The notes under the pieces are model-generated. The model ran no database searches, was not told the DNA's origin, and saw only the letters and a list, made by a program, of their open reading frames with translations. From contig CBFIIW010000005.1 in the NCBI GenBank assembly GCA_965662775.1, positions 1 to 64,000 of the forward strand: a stretch of DNA of 64,000 nt, in the 5' to 3' direction. Position numbers and translations under genes: made by a program. Numbering within the stretch: position 1 is the stretch's first letter; each line of letters opens with the position of its first letter. The DNA comes from UBA7985 sp002690455. GTDB lineage: Bacteria > Pseudomonadota > Alphaproteobacteria > UBA7985. Below are positions 25,337 through 34,299 of the stretch, in pieces.

Positions 25337-26622
25337 GACGACGGCAACGGCGCGGCGGAGGTAAACAGCTGCAAGGCGAGATAACCAGCATCGGCGGACG
25401 CGGTGATGGGCTGCTGACGCCACAGCCTGGTATGGAAGGCCCCGTGTTCGTACCCCTGACAGTCCCTGGTGACGAAGTCCGCGTGCAGACGACAACGCGG
25501 AGTGCGTCCGGCACACAGTCAGAGATTCTTGAACTCCTGCGCGAAGGCCCGGATCGGGTCGATCCACCCTGCCCTCACTTTGGGGCCTGTGGCGGATGCC
25601 AGCTGCAACACTGGAAGCCTGAAGCCCAGCAGGATTGGAAGCTCGCCCGCGTGGAAGACGCCATATCCCGCGCTGGTTTCGACCCGGCGCTGGTACTGCC
25701 CTTGGAAAGCGTCGGACCGGAATCCAGGCGACGGGCAGAATTCGTCGCCGTGCAGCCCGCAGAAAAGCCGGTGCAGATCGGCTTCCGCCGCCGGTCCTCG
25801 CATTGGGTGGAAGTCATAGAAACCTGCCTTGTACTTCGGCCGGGTCTAGTCGCGGCGTTGCCGCTACTGCGTGATGCGCTGGATGGGTTGATTGAGGACC
25901 GTGAGGGTCTGCGGGTGCACGTGACGGAAGCTGACAATGGTCTGGACATCGCACTGACCGGTGCGCTGAAACCCGGCTTTGAGACTCAGGATCGTTTGGC
26001 ACGCGCGGCTGAGACCGCTGGTTGGGCGCGGCTGACCCACGACGAACTGCCGGTTTCAGTTCGGGAGCAGCCACGGCTGATGGTGGGACAGGTGAATGTG
26101 CCCCTCCCTCAGCAGGCTTTCCTGCAGCCCTCCACGGACGGTCAGAGCATCCTGCAAAGTTTGGTTCTTGCCGCTATCCCAGATGATGTCGCCCTGGTAC
26201 TCGACCTCTACAGCGGCCATGGCACCTTCGCCTTGCCGTTGGCAGAGCGTGGGCACCGGGTCGTCGCCTACGAAGGCGCAGCGACCGCTATCAAATCGCT
26301 CGAAGCCGCTGTGCGGTCTGCTGGGCTTGGCGGCCTGACAGCCACGATCCGCGATCTCAACGCCTGGCCCGTATCCGGACCGGCCTTGCAGGAGGCGGGC
26401 GCAGTGGTTATTGACCCGCCACGCGCCGGCGCAAAGGCTCAGTGCGAGGCCCTTGCACAAGACGGTCCCGGCACAGTGGTCGCGGTCAGCTGCAACCCGT
26501 CGACTTTCGCACGCGACGCTCGGATTCTCCGCGATGGTGGCTATGATCTGGAATGGGTTTCCCCACTGGATCAATTCCCTTTCACCGGTCACGTCGAATT
26601 GGTCGCACGCTTCTTCCGTTAG
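25333..26622 (+). CDS. TRAM-domain RNA m5U methyltransferase (TrmA/RlmD family)
   Basis: A 429-aa SAM-dependent uracil-5 methyltransferase. The N-terminal TRAM domain (residues about 13-60) is followed by a 4Fe-4S cluster motif CPHFGACGGCQLQHW, the SAM site VLDLYSGHGTFALPLAE, the DPPRAGA motif and the catalytic Cys in VSCNPSTFARD. Its natural substrate (23S rRNA m5U or tRNA) cannot be decided from sequence. It follows tlyA with a 4-base overlap, linking two RNA methyltransferases to the dxs operon. Confidence 0.88.
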   Translation: MRRRQRRGGGKQLQGEITSIGGRGDGLLTPQPGMEGPVFVPLTVPGDEVRVQTTTRSASGTQSEILELLREGPDRVDPPCPHFGACGGCQLQHWKPEAQQDWKLARVEDAISRAGFDPALVLPLESVGPESRRRAEFVAVQPAEKPVQIGFRRRSSHWVEVIETCLVLRPGLVAALPLLRDALDGLIEDREGLRVHVTEADNGLDIALTGALKPGFETQDRLARAAETAGWARLTHDELPVSVREQPRLMVGQVNVPLPQQAFLQPSTDGQSILQSLVLAAIPDDVALVLDLYSGHGTFALPLAERGHRVVAYEGAATAIKSLEAAVRSAGLGGLTATIRDLNAWPVSGPALQEAGAVVIDPPRAGAKAQCEALAQDGPGTVVAVSCNPSTFARDARILRDGGYDLEWVSPLDQFPFTGHVELVARFFR

Positions 26623-26633
26623 ACTTTGCCAGC

Positions 26634-26674
26634 CCTTATATAAGGCCTATGTCTGGCGTTTTATGCCCGCATAA
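26634..26674. promoter_or_regulatory. Two AT-rich palindromes in the leader of the BI-1 gene
   Basis: CCTTATATAAGG (26634-26645) is a perfect 12-base palindrome. TTATGC-CC-GCATAA (26661-26674) is a second one. Both lie between the methyltransferase stop and the BI-1 gene. They could be operator sites, promoter elements or RNA hairpins; the sequence does not decide which. Confidence 0.35.
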
Positions 26675-26733
26675 GGCAAGATACAACAGACGACGGGTTT
26701 GACCCGTTCCCCACTCATTCTTTGGAGGAAACC

Positions 26734-27546
26734 ATGTCGAACAATTTCGACAATGATCCAGTCAGCTACCGCCGCGGCAGTGATGTCGCGGTCGACGCTG
26801 GTCTGCGGGCCTTCTTCCGGTCCGTATACAACTACATGATCGCTGGCCTCGCGCTGACCGGTGTTGTCGGCTACGTGGTGGCGTATTTTGCGTTCCAGGA
26901 CGGCTCTGCGTTGGGCCAACTGCTCTTCGGTTCGCCCTTCCGCTGGGTCGTCATGCTGGCGCCTCTGGGTGTTGCGCTGATTTTCGGTGGGCGGATCTAC
27001 ACCATGCGACCGGCTTCGGCGCAAATGGTGTTCTGGGCCTTTGCCACGCTGATGGGCGTCTCACTGTCGTACATCATGGCCTTTGCCGTGAGCAGTGTGG
27101 GTGCGCAGCAGTTGGTTAACGCCACCGGCTACACTGGCCCGACAGTGCTCAAGGCATTTCTGTCTGCGGCGCTGGGCTTCGGCGTGCTGTCGATCATGGG
27201 CTACACCACAAAGCGGGACCTGAGCGGCATTGGTGCCATCGCTTTTGCTGGCCTGATCGCTGCGATTATCGCCAGCCTCACACAGATGATACTCGGCTCG
27301 GTCTTCAACATCGGCTTCTTCCAGGGCGGTGCGTTCGACATTATCATCTCGCTTGTGATTATTGCCGCATCCTTGGGCTTGATTGCCTTTACCACCCAGA
27401 ACCTGAAGGGCCTTTACTACCACGCTCGTCAGTCTGGGGATGAGGATCTGGCGCAATCCTACGCCATTGGCGGGGCTCTGAGTCTCTACATCAACTTCAT
27501 CAACCTGTTCCTCGCGCTGCTGCGGATTTTCTCCGCCCGCAACTAA
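26734..27546 (+). CDS. Bax inhibitor-1 (BI-1/YccA) family membrane protein
   Basis: A 270-aa inner-membrane protein with seven predicted helices, of the BI-1/TMBIM family. Eukaryotic members modulate calcium leak; bacterial members such as YccA interact with FtsH and YetJ is a pH-dependent calcium leak channel. The N-terminal motif DAGLRAFFRSVYNYMIAGLALTG and the C-terminal YARQ-like segment (YYHARQSGDEDLAQSYAIGGALSLYINFIN) with the conserved Asp pair are present. Start is ATG 26734 with GGAGGA 4 bases upstream. A terminator follows. Confidence 0.9.
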   Translation: MSNNFDNDPVSYRRGSDVAVDAGLRAFFRSVYNYMIAGLALTGVVGYVVAYFAFQDGSALGQLLFGSPFRWVVMLAPLGVALIFGGRIYTMRPASAQMVFWAFATLMGVSLSYIMAFAVSSVGAQQLVNATGYTGPTVLKAFLSAALGFGVLSIMGYTTKRDLSGIGAIAFAGLIAAIIASLTQMILGSVFNIGFFQGGAFDIIISLVIIAASLGLIAFTTQNLKGLYYHARQSGDEDLAQSYAIGGALSLYINFINLFLALLRIFSARN

Positions 27547-27579
27547 AAAATAACAGGTTCTATCGGTTTCAACCGGTCA

Positions 27580-27612
27580 GTGGGCGCCTGTCGTGGGCGC
27601 CCACTTTTTTTT
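27580..27612 (+). terminator. Intrinsic terminator after the BI-1 gene
   Basis: GTGGGCGCC pairs with GGCGCCCAC around a 7-base loop, followed by eight T residues (27605-27612). It is a strong Rho-independent terminator. Confidence 0.9.
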
Positions 27613-27863
27613 GTGCCAAAACGCATTTCTTGTGGATAAATCCTGTGTTTTCAGGCTAGATATGCACAAGGCGAATTTATGTGAGATAATCTTGTTTGAG
27701 TTGATGCAGTTTGCATCGAAAATAGCTAGTCTGTGTCGATTCGAAAAAATCTGCTTGATTTCAGTGCTTTTCGCGGAGTATTTAGACCAAGATTTTTATC
27801 GTCGCATATTGTTTTGACCCGTTAATTTTTTGCGCCTGAGCCCTGGCATGGGATTTGATAACG
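27613..27863 (+). other. AT-rich promoter region of the LuxO-like regulator
   Basis: About 250 bases without a credible gene. The region is markedly AT-rich compared with its neighbours and carries several T and A tracts. It presumably holds the promoter of the response regulator. A short open frame that crosses the preceding terminator is not convincing. Confidence 0.45.
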
Positions 27864-29516
27864 ATGAGCGTTCAACGCCATAAAGTATTACTCGTAGAAG
27901 ACGAACAGCCGCTGGTTTCGCTGTACAAAGAGTACCTGAAAGACGAGGCGCTCGACATCACCCACGCCAGCAGTGGCAAAGAAGCCCTTAACCAGCTCAC
28001 CACCAACGAGCCTGATCTGATCCTGCTCGACGTGCGCCTGCCGGACATGAGCGGCACGGAAATCTTGGATTTCATTCAGGAACGGGGTCTCAAAGCGGCC
28101 GTCATCATGATTACCGCTCACGGGTCGATAAACATGGCGGTAGAAACCATGCGGGGTGGGGCATACGATTTTCTCGTGAAGCCCTTTAACCGTCAGCGAC
28201 TGGTCCAAACCATTCAGTCAGCGCTGACGCGTGAAACGATTAAGCAGCAGGTCATCACTGCCCCCAAACCAGTTACGACCAAGGGCTTTCAGGGCTTCAT
28301 CGGTAAGTCCAAGGCGATGCAAGTCATCTATCGCATGGTGGAATCGGCAGCACCGTCCAAAGCGACAACCTTCATCACCGGTGAGTCCGGCACTGGCAAA
28401 GAGGTGACAGCAGAGGCCATTCACCGGATGTCACCGCGTGGGAAGAAGCCGCTGGTGGTATTGAACTGCGCGGCGATCCCGAAAGATCTGATGGAATCAG
28501 AGATCTTTGGTCACGTGAAGGGTGCTTTCACTGGCGCGATCAGCGACCACGAAGGCGCAGCGTCACAGGCCGATGGCGGCACTTTGTTCCTCGACGAAGT
28601 CTGTGAGATGGATCTGCATTTGCAATCCAAGCTCCTGCGCTTCATCCAGACCGGCAGCTTTACTAAGGTGGGCGGCACAAAGCCTGAGAAGGTCGATATC
28701 CGTTTTATCTGCGCAACCAACCGTGATCCGCTTGTCGAAATCGGCGAGGGGCGGTTCCGTGAAGACCTATATTACCGCCTGCACGTCATTCCGATCCATC
28801 TGCCACCCCTGCGCGCACGCGACGGTGACACGTTAGAAATTGCCCGCAAGATTCTGATCGAATTCGCGACTGAGGAAGGCAAAGGCTTCCGGGACTTCGA
28901 CCCGGAAGTCTCGCGCATGTTTCTGAACTACCCTTGGCCCGGCAACGTTCGGCAACTGCAGAACGTGATCCGCAACATTGTTGTTCTGAACACTGGTGAT
29001 ACGGTTACCGCTGCCATGGTCCCCGCGCCAGTCAACCAGAATGCTTCAGGACCAGCGACCCAGGTGCCCGGCATGCTGCCCACCGCCGTGACCACCGCGG
29101 CGCCTGCTGCGTTAGGATCTGCCGGCATTGTCCCACCAAGCGTTTCCTCGATCTCACCGGGTGCAGCCCCGGCGCTATCTGCGCCTATGGCGGAAAGCAT
29201 CGCAGCAGAAGCTTTGCGCGCTAGCGCGGGCGCAGGCGCGGGCTTAATCGCTGGTTCTATCCAGCGATCACAAGCGTCGCTGGAAGGCATCGTAAACCCA
29301 CATGCCACGGGCGAAAGCGCCCCGTTGCGCAAGCGGGCGGACAATATCCTTCCCCTGTGGGAAACGGAAAAGCTGGCCATCGAAGATGCGATCAACTCAT
29401 GCAGCGGCAATATCCCAAAGGCCGCCGCCCTGTTAGGCATCTCTGCTTCGACCATCTACCGCAAGCGCCAGCATTGGGAAACGTTGGAAGCCGAAGCTCT
29501 CACCGACGCTGAATAA
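27864..29516 (+). CDS. LuxO/NtrC-type sigma-54-dependent response regulator
   Basis: A 550-aa transcription activator. The receiver domain (about residues 5-120) has the phosphoacceptor Asp56 in LLDVRLPDMSG and the Lys in VKPFN. The AAA+ domain (about 150-385) has Walker A GESGTGKE (173-180) and the sigma-54 contact loop GAFTGA (220-225). The AAA+ stretch strongly resembles Vibrio LuxO (AAPSKA, LDEVCEMDL, LLRFIQTG). A 100-residue Ala/Pro/Ser-rich linker separates it from the C-terminal Fis-type helix-turn-helix (NIPKAAALLGISASTIYRKR). No kinase or LuxU-like phosphotransferase is adjacent. ATG 27864 is preferred over TTG 27855. Confidence 0.9.
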   Translation: MSVQRHKVLLVEDEQPLVSLYKEYLKDEALDITHASSGKEALNQLTTNEPDLILLDVRLPDMSGTEILDFIQERGLKAAVIMITAHGSINMAVETMRGGAYDFLVKPFNRQRLVQTIQSALTRETIKQQVITAPKPVTTKGFQGFIGKSKAMQVIYRMVESAAPSKATTFITGESGTGKEVTAEAIHRMSPRGKKPLVVLNCAAIPKDLMESEIFGHVKGAFTGAISDHEGAASQADGGTLFLDEVCEMDLHLQSKLLRFIQTGSFTKVGGTKPEKVDIRFICATNRDPLVEIGEGRFREDLYYRLHVIPIHLPPLRARDGDTLEIARKILIEFATEEGKGFRDFDPEVSRMFLNYPWPGNVRQLQNVIRNIVVLNTGDTVTAAMVPAPVNQNASGPATQVPGMLPTAVTTAAPAALGSAGIVPPSVSSISPGAAPALSAPMAESIAAEALRASAGAGAGLIAGSIQRSQASLEGIVNPHATGESAPLRKRADNILPLWETEKLAIEDAINSCSGNIPKAAALLGISASTIYRKRQHWETLEAEALTDAE

Positions 29517-29544
29517 GGGGTGATGACGCCTGACTTCCAGTCGC

Positions 29545-29910
29545 TCAGGACGCCTGCGGCAGACCTTGAATCAGTCGGTTCATGTGATCCGCCTTGTCAA
29601 AGGCATCATCGGCGATGAAAGTCAGCTTGGGTGTAAACTTCATGGTCAACTGCCGCCCCAGAGCGGCCTGCAGTCGTGTCTTGTGCCGCGACAGGGCTTC
29701 CTTGATCTTATCCTCAGACACCAGCGCAACCCCACCCAAGGCCGTAAAATAGACCTTGGCATGACGGAGATCCGGTGACGGATCAACGTGCGTCAGCGTG
29801 ATGGGTTGTCGATCCAACACGGCGTCGGAAAAGTTACCTTTGGATAACTCTCCTGACAGGATTTTTCGGATACGTTCGGCTACACGTTGCTGACGATGAG
29901 ATTCAGCCAT
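29545..29910 (-). CDS. rbfA: Ribosome-binding factor A
   Basis: A 121-aa KH-fold protein needed for 30S maturation and cold adaptation, binding near the 5' helix of 16S rRNA. Family features are the start RQQRVAERIRKILSGEL, the HVDPSPDLRHAKVYFTALGG strand region and the FTPKLTFIADDAFDKADHMNRLI end. It is on its own, convergent with the LuxO-like gene and divergent from an MFS gene, and not in its common place after infB (which is at 61.1-63.8 kb here). Confidence 0.95.
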   Translation of the reverse strand: MAESHRQQRVAERIRKILSGELSKGNFSDAVLDRQPITLTHVDPSPDLRHAKVYFTALGGVALVSEDKIKEALSRHKTRLQAALGRQLTMKFTPKLTFIADDAFDKADHMNRLIQGLPQAS

Positions 29911-29991
29911 GGGGCCTCCTGTCTTCTCGTGCCTATCCTTAGTATGCAGCGAAGTCTTTTTCGAATCACCCCAAAAGTATGTCTGGCGCCT

Positions 29992-31251
29992 ATGATCCCT
30001 ACGCCTCAGCGTGCCCGTGTTTCAGCCAATCTCGTCTTCTTCACCTATGGTCTGCTGATCGGGACTTATTTGCCTTACCTGCCCTTCATCAAGGACCGTT
30101 TTGGGGTGGGTGAAGGCCTGTTCAGCTTCAGCTTATTTTTCGCTGCCCTGGGCGCACTGCTGACACTGCCGCTGGCGCCGTGGATCCTAAAGATGATCGG
30201 ATCGCGCAAAACTGTCTTCTATAGCTCAACTGCCTTTCTGGTGATTGTCGGTACGTTTGTCACTGCGCCCGATATTCGAATTTTCTTCGTGCTGTCCTTT
30301 ATGCTTGGGTTGTCGATCAGCGCGTGGGAAGTGTCGGCAAACTCACAAGCGTCTGCGATCGAAGACCAACTGGGTAAACCAGTGATGTCATCAATCCATG
30401 GCTTCTGGTCTTTGGGCACGTTCGTTGGTTCGGCAAGCATGGGCGGCTGGCTGCAACTGGCCTTTGATGGTCGCTGGCTTGTGTGGTTGTTCATCATCCT
30501 AGGTCTTTTCGGCTTGATTTACGTCTATCAGGGGCTGCTCCGTCGAGACCAGATCAAGGCTGAAAGCAGCGATCAGAACCCTCCGCTGCGGCTCAAATAC
30601 CTGCTCTATCCGCCGCTACTGGTGATCGCGCTATTCCAAATCGCCGGTTTCATGATGGAAGGCAGCTTTCAGGATTGGGGCGCCTTCCTGATCCGCGAGC
30701 TGTTGCTCGGCCACGGTGCCGAAATCGTACCTGAACACCTGTGGGATCAGCTGCCAGCGGATGATGCGGAAGCGCGCCGTCGCGCCTCAGTTGCTGGCGC
30801 ACTGGCACTGGCAAGCTTCACCGGCACCATGACCTTCGGGCGACTGTTCGGCGACCTCTTTGTAATGCGCTTTGGACGCGTTGGTACGCTTCAGATCGGC
30901 GGGGCGCTCGGCATCATCGGTATCGCGCTAACTTCCATGGGGGGGCTGAGTTGGAATACCTTCCTTGGCTTTGCACTGGTGGGGCTTGGAACGGCAAACG
31001 TGATCCCACAGGTAATCAAAACCGCCGACACCACGCCTGGGCTACCCCCGGGCGTGGCAATCTCGGCCATAACGGCGATGGGGCTGTTTGCTTTCCTCGG
31101 TGGACCGGTTGCCTTGGGATTTGCAGGCGAAAACTTCACCTTCCGCACCACGTTCATGGTGCTGGGCATCTTGCCGGTTTTCATTCTGGTGGCCGCTGCA
31201 CCTGTGCTGGGCTGGTTCCAGCGTAAAGAGAATGCCCACAGCAGGGATTGA
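29992..31251 (+). CDS. Major facilitator superfamily transporter (YbjJ-like)
   Basis: An inner-membrane carrier of about 419 aa with roughly 12 hydrophobic helices and a central charged loop (RRDQIKAESSDQNPPLRLKY). The segments YLPYLPFIKDRFGVGEGLFS and SIHGFWSLGTFVGSASMGG resemble the YbjJ/FucP-like branch of MFS. The substrate is unknown. The frame is open upstream to 29887, overlapping rbfA; the ATG at 29992 gives the normal N-terminus. It is a single-gene unit. Confidence 0.82.
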   Translation: MIPTPQRARVSANLVFFTYGLLIGTYLPYLPFIKDRFGVGEGLFSFSLFFAALGALLTLPLAPWILKMIGSRKTVFYSSTAFLVIVGTFVTAPDIRIFFVLSFMLGLSISAWEVSANSQASAIEDQLGKPVMSSIHGFWSLGTFVGSASMGGWLQLAFDGRWLVWLFIILGLFGLIYVYQGLLRRDQIKAESSDQNPPLRLKYLLYPPLLVIALFQIAGFMMEGSFQDWGAFLIRELLLGHGAEIVPEHLWDQLPADDAEARRRASVAGALALASFTGTMTFGRLFGDLFVMRFGRVGTLQIGGALGIIGIALTSMGGLSWNTFLGFALVGLGTANVIPQVIKTADTTPGLPPGVAISAITAMGLFAFLGGPVALGFAGENFTFRTTFMVLGILPVFILVAAAPVLGWFQRKENAHSRD

Positions 31252-31307
31252 GTGCGGTCTGTGACCGAGCCAACAGCGCTGAACCCAGCGCCGTGCATTC
31301 GGTCTGG

Positions 31308-33239
31308 CTAAGCCGCGCGGCCGGACATCACACCCGCCGCCATGGCCTCTGCCGCCATTCGCCGTAAAGCATCTTCGTCGAACAGAGAAACCAGATGGTC
31401 CATCATCGCACCACCGAGCTGCTCAGCATCCGTAATGGTTACAGCGCGCTGGTAGTAGCGAGTTACGTCATGGCCAATGCCGATAGCAACCAACTCCACG
31501 TCTGACTTGTTCTCGATGCTGTCGATCACATCCCGCAGGTGTTTTTCAAGGTAGTTGCCGCTGTTCACTGATTGGGTGCTGTCATCCACGGGCGCACCGT
31601 CTGAAATCACCATCAAGATTCGCCGGTTCTCGGGTCGCACTGATAGCCGGTTCATGGCCCACTGCAGCGCCTCGCCATCGATATTTTCCTTCAGCAACCC
31701 TTCGCGCAGCATCAAGCCAAGGTTCTTTCGCGCGCGGCGCCATGGTGCATCTGCTGATTTATAGACAATGTGGCGCAGGTCGTTGAGGCGACCGGGGTTG
31801 GTGGGCCGGTCTGCCGCCAGCCAGTCTTCCTTCGACTTACCACCCTTCCACTGCCGGGTGGTGAAGCCAAGAATTTCGACCTTCACGCCACAGCGTTCCA
31901 GCGTCCGCGCCAGAATATCGGCGCAGATCGCGGCCGTCGAAATCGGCCGCCCGCGCATGGAGCCCGAGTTGTCGATCAGAAGAGTAACAATCGTGTCGCG
32001 AAAATCGGTATCGGTCTCCATCTTGAATGATAGAGGGTTTGTCGGGTCGATAATCACACGCGGCAGACGCGCGGTATCGAGCAGGCCTTCTTCCAGGTTG
32101 AAGTCCCACGACCGGGTCTGCTTGGCCATTAGCCGCCGCTGCAGCCGGTTCGCCAGCTTGGCAACAACACTCTGCATCGACGTCAGCTGCTGGTCCAGCA
32201 TCAAGCGCAGGCGGGTCAGTTCCTCCCCGTCACACAGGTCGGGAGCTTCCACCACCTCGTCGTGTTTGGCGGTAAAGGCGCGGTATTCATGCGGTGGAGT
32301 CTCATTCGAAGGCGGCCGGTACTCTGGCGCCATGTCCGGTTGCAGTGGCGCTTCATCCCCTTCCTGCATCTGGCTGCTGTCGTCTGAGTCGATATCGTCT
32401 TGATCGCCTGCTTGCTGTTCGTCAGCGGCCTGCTGATCATCAGGGTTGGAATCTTGTGGCTGCTGGTCGTCGTCGCCGTCGTCTTCCCCTCGCGTATCAT
32501 TGGCGCTGTTCTCGACATCGTTGTCTTCGCCTGCCTCCTGGTCGTCATCAGGCTGATCGTCCGGGTTCTGGTCGATGTCGAAGTCTAGATCACGCAGCAA
32601 TTCCCCGGTAATTTCAGCGAAAGCCCGCTGATCATCCAGATTATCACGCAAGCGCTCAAGCTGTTGGTAGACGTCTTCGGACAAGTGCGGCTTCCACAGA
32701 TCGATAACCTGTTGCGCGTTGTCCGGCACGGACCAATCACCGTCGCTGATATGTTCGCGGGCAAGGTAGCGCATGACCTCAGCCAATGGCGCTTCTTCCT
32801 TGGCGTTGACGAATTTAAGATTGAGGTCAGAGACCCGCTGTTCGTGCGCCGCTTGCAGGTTCTGCCGGACGCCACCCATCTCGCGAGAGCCCAGCGCCTC
32901 GTAACGCACCTGCTCCATGGCGTCGAACACCTGTCGCGCCGTCATCTCAACCGGTGCCATGCGGTGGTGCAGGCCTTCGTCATGATGAGCTTCCCGCAGG
33001 GCGTTCTGATCACACTCGCCACGAACCAAGGCTTGCTCGGCCGGGGTCATTTCTCGCGAGGGAGAAGAGATAAAGACATCCGTCCCGATTTTCCCACGCG
33101 CGTTAGAGGCAAAGACAGCCTCCAGCTCACGATTGCCGGACAGCGCTCGCAGCGTCGCAGACGTCGCCTGCCGAAAATCTTCCTGCAGGTTGGCCCGCCG
33201 CTTTGACGGCGGAATCTTGAAGGATGCAGGCTGCGCCAA
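31308..33239 (-). CDS. cobT: Aerobic cobaltochelatase subunit CobT
   Basis: A 643-aa subunit of the CobNST complex that inserts cobalt into hydrogenobyrinic acid a,c-diamide in aerobic B12 synthesis. The C-terminal von Willebrand A domain has the MIDAS motif in LLIDNSGSMRGRP. The middle (about residues 210-300) is extremely acidic with long Asp/Glu/Gln stretches, which is usual for CobT. It lies two bases after cobS. The catalytic cobN is not in the window. Confidence 0.94.
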   Translation of the reverse strand: MAQPASFKIPPSKRRANLQEDFRQATSATLRALSGNRELEAVFASNARGKIGTDVFISSPSREMTPAEQALVRGECDQNALREAHHDEGLHHRMAPVEMTARQVFDAMEQVRYEALGSREMGGVRQNLQAAHEQRVSDLNLKFVNAKEEAPLAEVMRYLAREHISDGDWSVPDNAQQVIDLWKPHLSEDVYQQLERLRDNLDDQRAFAEITGELLRDLDFDIDQNPDDQPDDDQEAGEDNDVENSANDTRGEDDGDDDQQPQDSNPDDQQAADEQQAGDQDDIDSDDSSQMQEGDEAPLQPDMAPEYRPPSNETPPHEYRAFTAKHDEVVEAPDLCDGEELTRLRLMLDQQLTSMQSVVAKLANRLQRRLMAKQTRSWDFNLEEGLLDTARLPRVIIDPTNPLSFKMETDTDFRDTIVTLLIDNSGSMRGRPISTAAICADILARTLERCGVKVEILGFTTRQWKGGKSKEDWLAADRPTNPGRLNDLRHIVYKSADAPWRRARKNLGLMLREGLLKENIDGEALQWAMNRLSVRPENRRILMVISDGAPVDDSTQSVNSGNYLEKHLRDVIDSIENKSDVELVAIGIGHDVTRYYQRAVTITDAEQLGGAMMDHLVSLFDEDALRRMAAEAMAAGVMSGRAA

Positions 33240-33241
33240 AG

Positions 33242-34210
33242 TTAGGCCGCCTTGTCGAGGATCAGGTCTTCGCCAAAGGCGCGCTGGAAGTACTCGGCCA
33301 GCACCGGCCGTTCCAGTTCATCGCATTTGTTCAGGAAAGAAAGCTGGAAGCCCAGCCCGATGTTGTCACCGAGGTAACTGGCGTTTTCAGCCCAAGTCAG
33401 CACGGTCCGAGGGGACATCACGGTCGAAATGTCGCCGGCCATGAAGCCCTTTCGCGTCAGGTCGGCGAGCGCGACCATGGATTCAACGGTCTTTCGGCCC
33501 TGCTCAGATTGATAAGCCGGCAATTTGGCCATCACGATCTCCGTCTCGACGGCACGCGGTAGGTAATTGAGCGTGCAGACAACGGACCAGCGGTCCATCT
33601 GGCCCTGGTTGATCTGCTGGGTCCCATGATACAGGCCGGTAGTATCGCCCAGACCCACTGTGTTCGCCGTAGCGAAAAGGCGGAAGTGCGGGTTCGGTTG
33701 TATCACCTTGTTCTGGTCGAGCAGTGTCAGCTTCCCGTCGACTTCCAGCACCCGCTGAATTACGAACATGACGTCCGGGCGGCCGGCATCGTACTCATCG
33801 AAAACCAACGCCATAGGGCGCTGAAGCGACCATGGAAGCAGGCCCTCGCGAAACTCGGTAATCTGCTTGCCATCCTTGAGCACAATCGCGTCTTTACCAA
33901 CAAGATCGATCCGGGAGACGTGGCTATCGAGGTTAACGCGGATGAGCGGCCAGTTCAGGCGCGAAGCAACCTGCTCGATATGAGTTGACTTTCCCGTGCC
34001 ATGATAACCCTGCACCATGACCCGTCGGTTGTGCTTGAAGCCCATTAGAATCGACAGCGTGGTATCGCGATCGAAAATATAGGTATCGTCGTGCACAGGG
34101 ACGTATTCATTCGGCTCGGTGAAGGCAGGAACCTCCATATCCACGTCGATTCCGAACGTTTCCCGAACGTTGACGGCGGTGTCTGGAGCAAGGAGCGCGC
34201 TGGCGGTCAT
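33242..34210 (-). CDS. cobS: Aerobic cobaltochelatase subunit CobS (AAA+ ATPase)
   Basis: A 322-aa AAA+ protein that works with CobT as an ATP-driven chaperone of CobN. Walker A GYHGTGKS is at residues 68-75 and the Walker B region is ALVFDEYDAGRPD. The sensor segment FRLFATANTVGLGD follows. I place the start at ATG 34210, because AGAAGGG lies about 7 bases upstream and the N-terminus matches the family; the frame is open for 25 more codons. cobS, cobT and a dnaJ-like gene are a conserved alphaproteobacterial cluster. Confidence 0.94.
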   Translation of the reverse strand: MTASALLAPDTAVNVRETFGIDVDMEVPAFTEPNEYVPVHDDTYIFDRDTTLSILMGFKHNRRVMVQGYHGTGKSTHIEQVASRLNWPLIRVNLDSHVSRIDLVGKDAIVLKDGKQITEFREGLLPWSLQRPMALVFDEYDAGRPDVMFVIQRVLEVDGKLTLLDQNKVIQPNPHFRLFATANTVGLGDTTGLYHGTQQINQGQMDRWSVVCTLNYLPRAVETEIVMAKLPAYQSEQGRKTVESMVALADLTRKGFMAGDISTVMSPRTVLTWAENASYLGDNIGLGFQLSFLNKCDELERPVLAEYFQRAFGEDLILDKAA

Positions 34211-34299
34211 CTGGGCTACCCTTCTATCTGAAATCCGCCGCATTACACCCAAGCACAGGAGACCGTGCAAGGGGCCTGCATGCAAGGCTGCGCGCCGGT

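Noticed and set aside
27593..27817. Open frame of 74 codons after the BI-1 gene
   Set aside because: It begins within the stem of a strong intrinsic terminator and runs through AT-rich promoter DNA; no ribosome site is visible.
27844..27859. TGGCAT-N5-TTGAT, resembling a sigma-54 promoter before the LuxO-like gene
   Set aside because: The -12 element would place transcription initiation at or after the ATG at 27864, and TTGAT is a poor match to TTGCA.
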